Shown one piece after another: positions 46,601 through 47,034 of a stretch of 47,034 nucleotides of DNA. Source of the stretch: Flavobacteriales bacterium (lineage in GTDB: Bacteria > Bacteroidota > Bacteroidia > Flavobacteriales_C > GCA-002722245); NCBI GenBank assembly GCA_947444925.1, contig CANFBW010000024.1, positions 1 through 47,034 of the forward strand. Direction: 5' to 3'. The notes under the pieces are model-generated. The model saw only the letters and a list, made by a program, of their open reading frames with translations, was not told where the DNA came from and made no database searches. The position numbers were made by a program, and so were the translations under genes. How positions within the stretch are numbered: position 1 is the stretch's first letter; each line of letters starts with the position of its first letter.

Positions 46601-47034
46601 TCTCCGCTGGAATATGTAAGCAATGATGTGGGCGAGGTAAATGTGAAATTAAATAAAGATGAGGTTTACACCGTTGAATTCGCTGATGATTTAAGTTATG
46701 AAAAAAGCACTTTTGTTCCGGCCTTGCACAAAGGGGTTGATCTTCCTTTGGTTTTTGACGTTAAAGTAACTGCTCCTGAAAAGGAAGCAATTGTTGCGAA
46801 AGAAGAAGGGAAGGAAAAGATTGACAGTACTGAGTCAGTAGCGAAAGTAGTTGCGCCGCTTGCTGCGGGTCTTGCGGTGAAAGACCAAATGCTTAGCGGT
46901 CCGCTGACGATTATGAAAGGCTCAGCATTAGCGCCGAATACAAGAGTTCGTTTTGTTCCAACAAAAGGAGCGCCGATAGAATACACTACGGATGCAGCAG
47001 GAAAAGTCAATGTGAAGTTGAACAAGGATTTAGA
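43670..47034 (+). CDS. TPR and PD40-repeat envelope protein (3' end outside window)
   Basis: At least 1121 residues, open to the window end, with a GTG start (43670) overlapping the SprF-like stop by one base. Signal peptide (HIFLLLCFALFALPQIVLA), two to three TPR-like helices (LFDLNQYDKAIPYF, LADSYRLLGDFENAEKIY), then WD40-like PD40 propeller repeats (ISPVFYKNGLIFSS, ACFSADGKEVYFTK, SLTKDKKRIFFSSN, YPFYDNDGHLFFSS, GRGMLVSDR). A long lower-complexity region follows with carboxypeptidase-regulatory-like segments, including two copies of a GPL-IMKG-APNTRVRF unit (46520 and 46890). Family members of this architecture (TPR, PD40, often a C-terminal OmpA domain) accompany PorP/SprF genes in T9SS loci. 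Whether an OmpA domain is present cannot be seen. Confidence 0.9.
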   Translation, partial: MKNKNHIFLLLCFALFALPQIVLAQRNLLKGNQLFDLNQYDKAIPYFIKEANSDIMEVRKEATLKLADSYRLLGDFENAEKIYKKYIGKGGGKDAVLQYGLALKAAAKYMEAKREFLSYSKLAPEDPRGLMLARSCDFAQRMLDAEPEYEVRELKTFNTVNVDISPVFYKNGLIFSSQREGGKKPFLNFEGGTTEVLLDIYYVDFDGTAQSLANKLYFFPGLNTNDHEGPACFSADGKEVYFTKTVEGDRLKKSDKVVTNTLQVFYAQVMGDSIWSHPISAFPFNGIEYSLMHPSLTKDKKRIFFSSNMPGGFGGTDIYVCYKLKGGTWSNPFNLGPEVNSTENELYPFYDNDGHLFFSSNGHPGMGKLDIFKSTFDSLYGWSHVENLKVPVNSIGDDICYVESENSGRGMLVSDRINGTGSDDIYTFVKKQPILVELENDVLKIKNYNAYDALKYSVKVEGEKASQQLAEEDGYFVFKPELDKSYVLTARKEGFLNNQVTFSLKRNEDGSRELKMLPKLADVEVKGFLGTIKNNKSVADTLVADSTIKVTTLSQSLSKIKDKVKVQQTGYSDYPFAALMKGTKKAGEERAAFEGIPAKLFVEDDFVEQLRTDDKGEFYFTMTSGQKNVILIDPVPDGYQPVEKKEEVAVEKVIEALPDTITAPVEKEIAAEVLPKAAVDSVVKGLEKVEVPKEDLAKTKEEDAVKTTTPAVGNEKISAPFVNELGWRKVGDKIEANILAIANGKILKNTSFVLKIDGAVKGALQSDAAGMLSLLGLEQEGIYTLSPVGDSAIEAIAFNPLLELKKQSTQLQLKAPATVAAKVLRDASIVYDEIKIKELFLKIPEGPVGTEKVIGQVLFNGKSSANTDVEIVVDGKVKALAQTDKDGIFVAYLNPKKNNALSTIVNDLSYDSKLIEKDFVKRKNYFELVVNIGDKIVTAKVAGLQVNDAFLAGPLVIMKGQKRVAPNTRVRFIPKNGSPLEYVSNDVGEVNVKLNKDEVYTVEFADDLSYEKSTFVPALHKGVDLPLVFDVKVTAPEKEAIVAKEEGKEKIDSTESVAKVVAPLAAGLAVKDQMLSGPLTIMKGSALAPNTRVRFVPTKGAPIEYTTDAAGKVNVKLNKDL

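Overview
This window looks like chromosomal DNA from a gliding or surface-associated member of the Bacteroidota. The evidence is a giant secreted protein with a CHU_C-type (type IX secretion, type B) C-terminal sorting domain, a PorP/SprF family outer-membrane protein, a TonB-dependent receptor, weak ribosome-binding sites, several GTG/TTG starts, and tightly packed operons separated by AT-rich gaps. No rRNA, tRNA, phage, transposase or CRISPR array was recognised.

Layout. (1) 1-1950, minus: 5' part of a P-type cation ATPase. (2) 2124-4186, plus: lipoprotein, small secreted Cys-rich protein, NarL/FixJ response regulator. (3) 4187-4738: gene-free gap filled with interspersed repeats. (4) 4739-15842, minus: operon of hybrid histidine kinase, YfiR-like periplasmic protein, TonB-dependent receptor (broken by an in-frame stop and a homopolymer frameshift), CHASE8-like/HAMP hybrid kinase, and membrane/PAS hybrid kinase, preceded by a stand-alone CheY-like receiver (16020-16388). 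(5) 16653-27813, plus: a large chemosensory operon encoding a soluble PAS-PAS chemoreceptor, CheW, CheY, CheB, a CheA with three HPt-like modules, a CheC-like phosphatase, a membrane GAF/PAS protein, CheR, and a BLUF blue-light photoreceptor. (6) 27814-28352: second repeat-bearing gap between convergent operons, with a bidirectional terminator. (7) 28353-30572, minus: a second methylation set (degenerate CheR-like protein, receiver-less CheB, CheR). (8) 30767-37060, plus: a Sia-type partner-switch operon (HAMP-GAF receptor, membrane GAF protein, GAF-PAS-SpoIIE phosphatase, SiaB-like kinase, SiaC-like phosphoprotein). (9) 37159-47034, plus: giant PKD/repeat adhesin with T9SS sorting domain, PorP/SprF protein, and a TPR/PD40-repeat protein cut by the window end.

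How it may work together (inference). Region 5 is a complete che pathway without transmembrane receptors or flagellar genes, so its output is probably gliding or twitching motility, or another surface behaviour. A flavin photoreceptor (BLUF) closes the operon, and the chemoreceptor PAS1 resembles the Aer (FAD) PAS. A GAF domain with a shared Y-x-x-I-T/S-S-G-L-G core occurs in the che operon's membrane protein and in all three upper components of the Sia operon. The two pathways may therefore read related signals. The Sia operon sits directly upstream of a secreted adhesin and its SprF-like partner. Together the locus looks like a light-, redox- and ligand-responsive switch controlling surface motility and adhesion.
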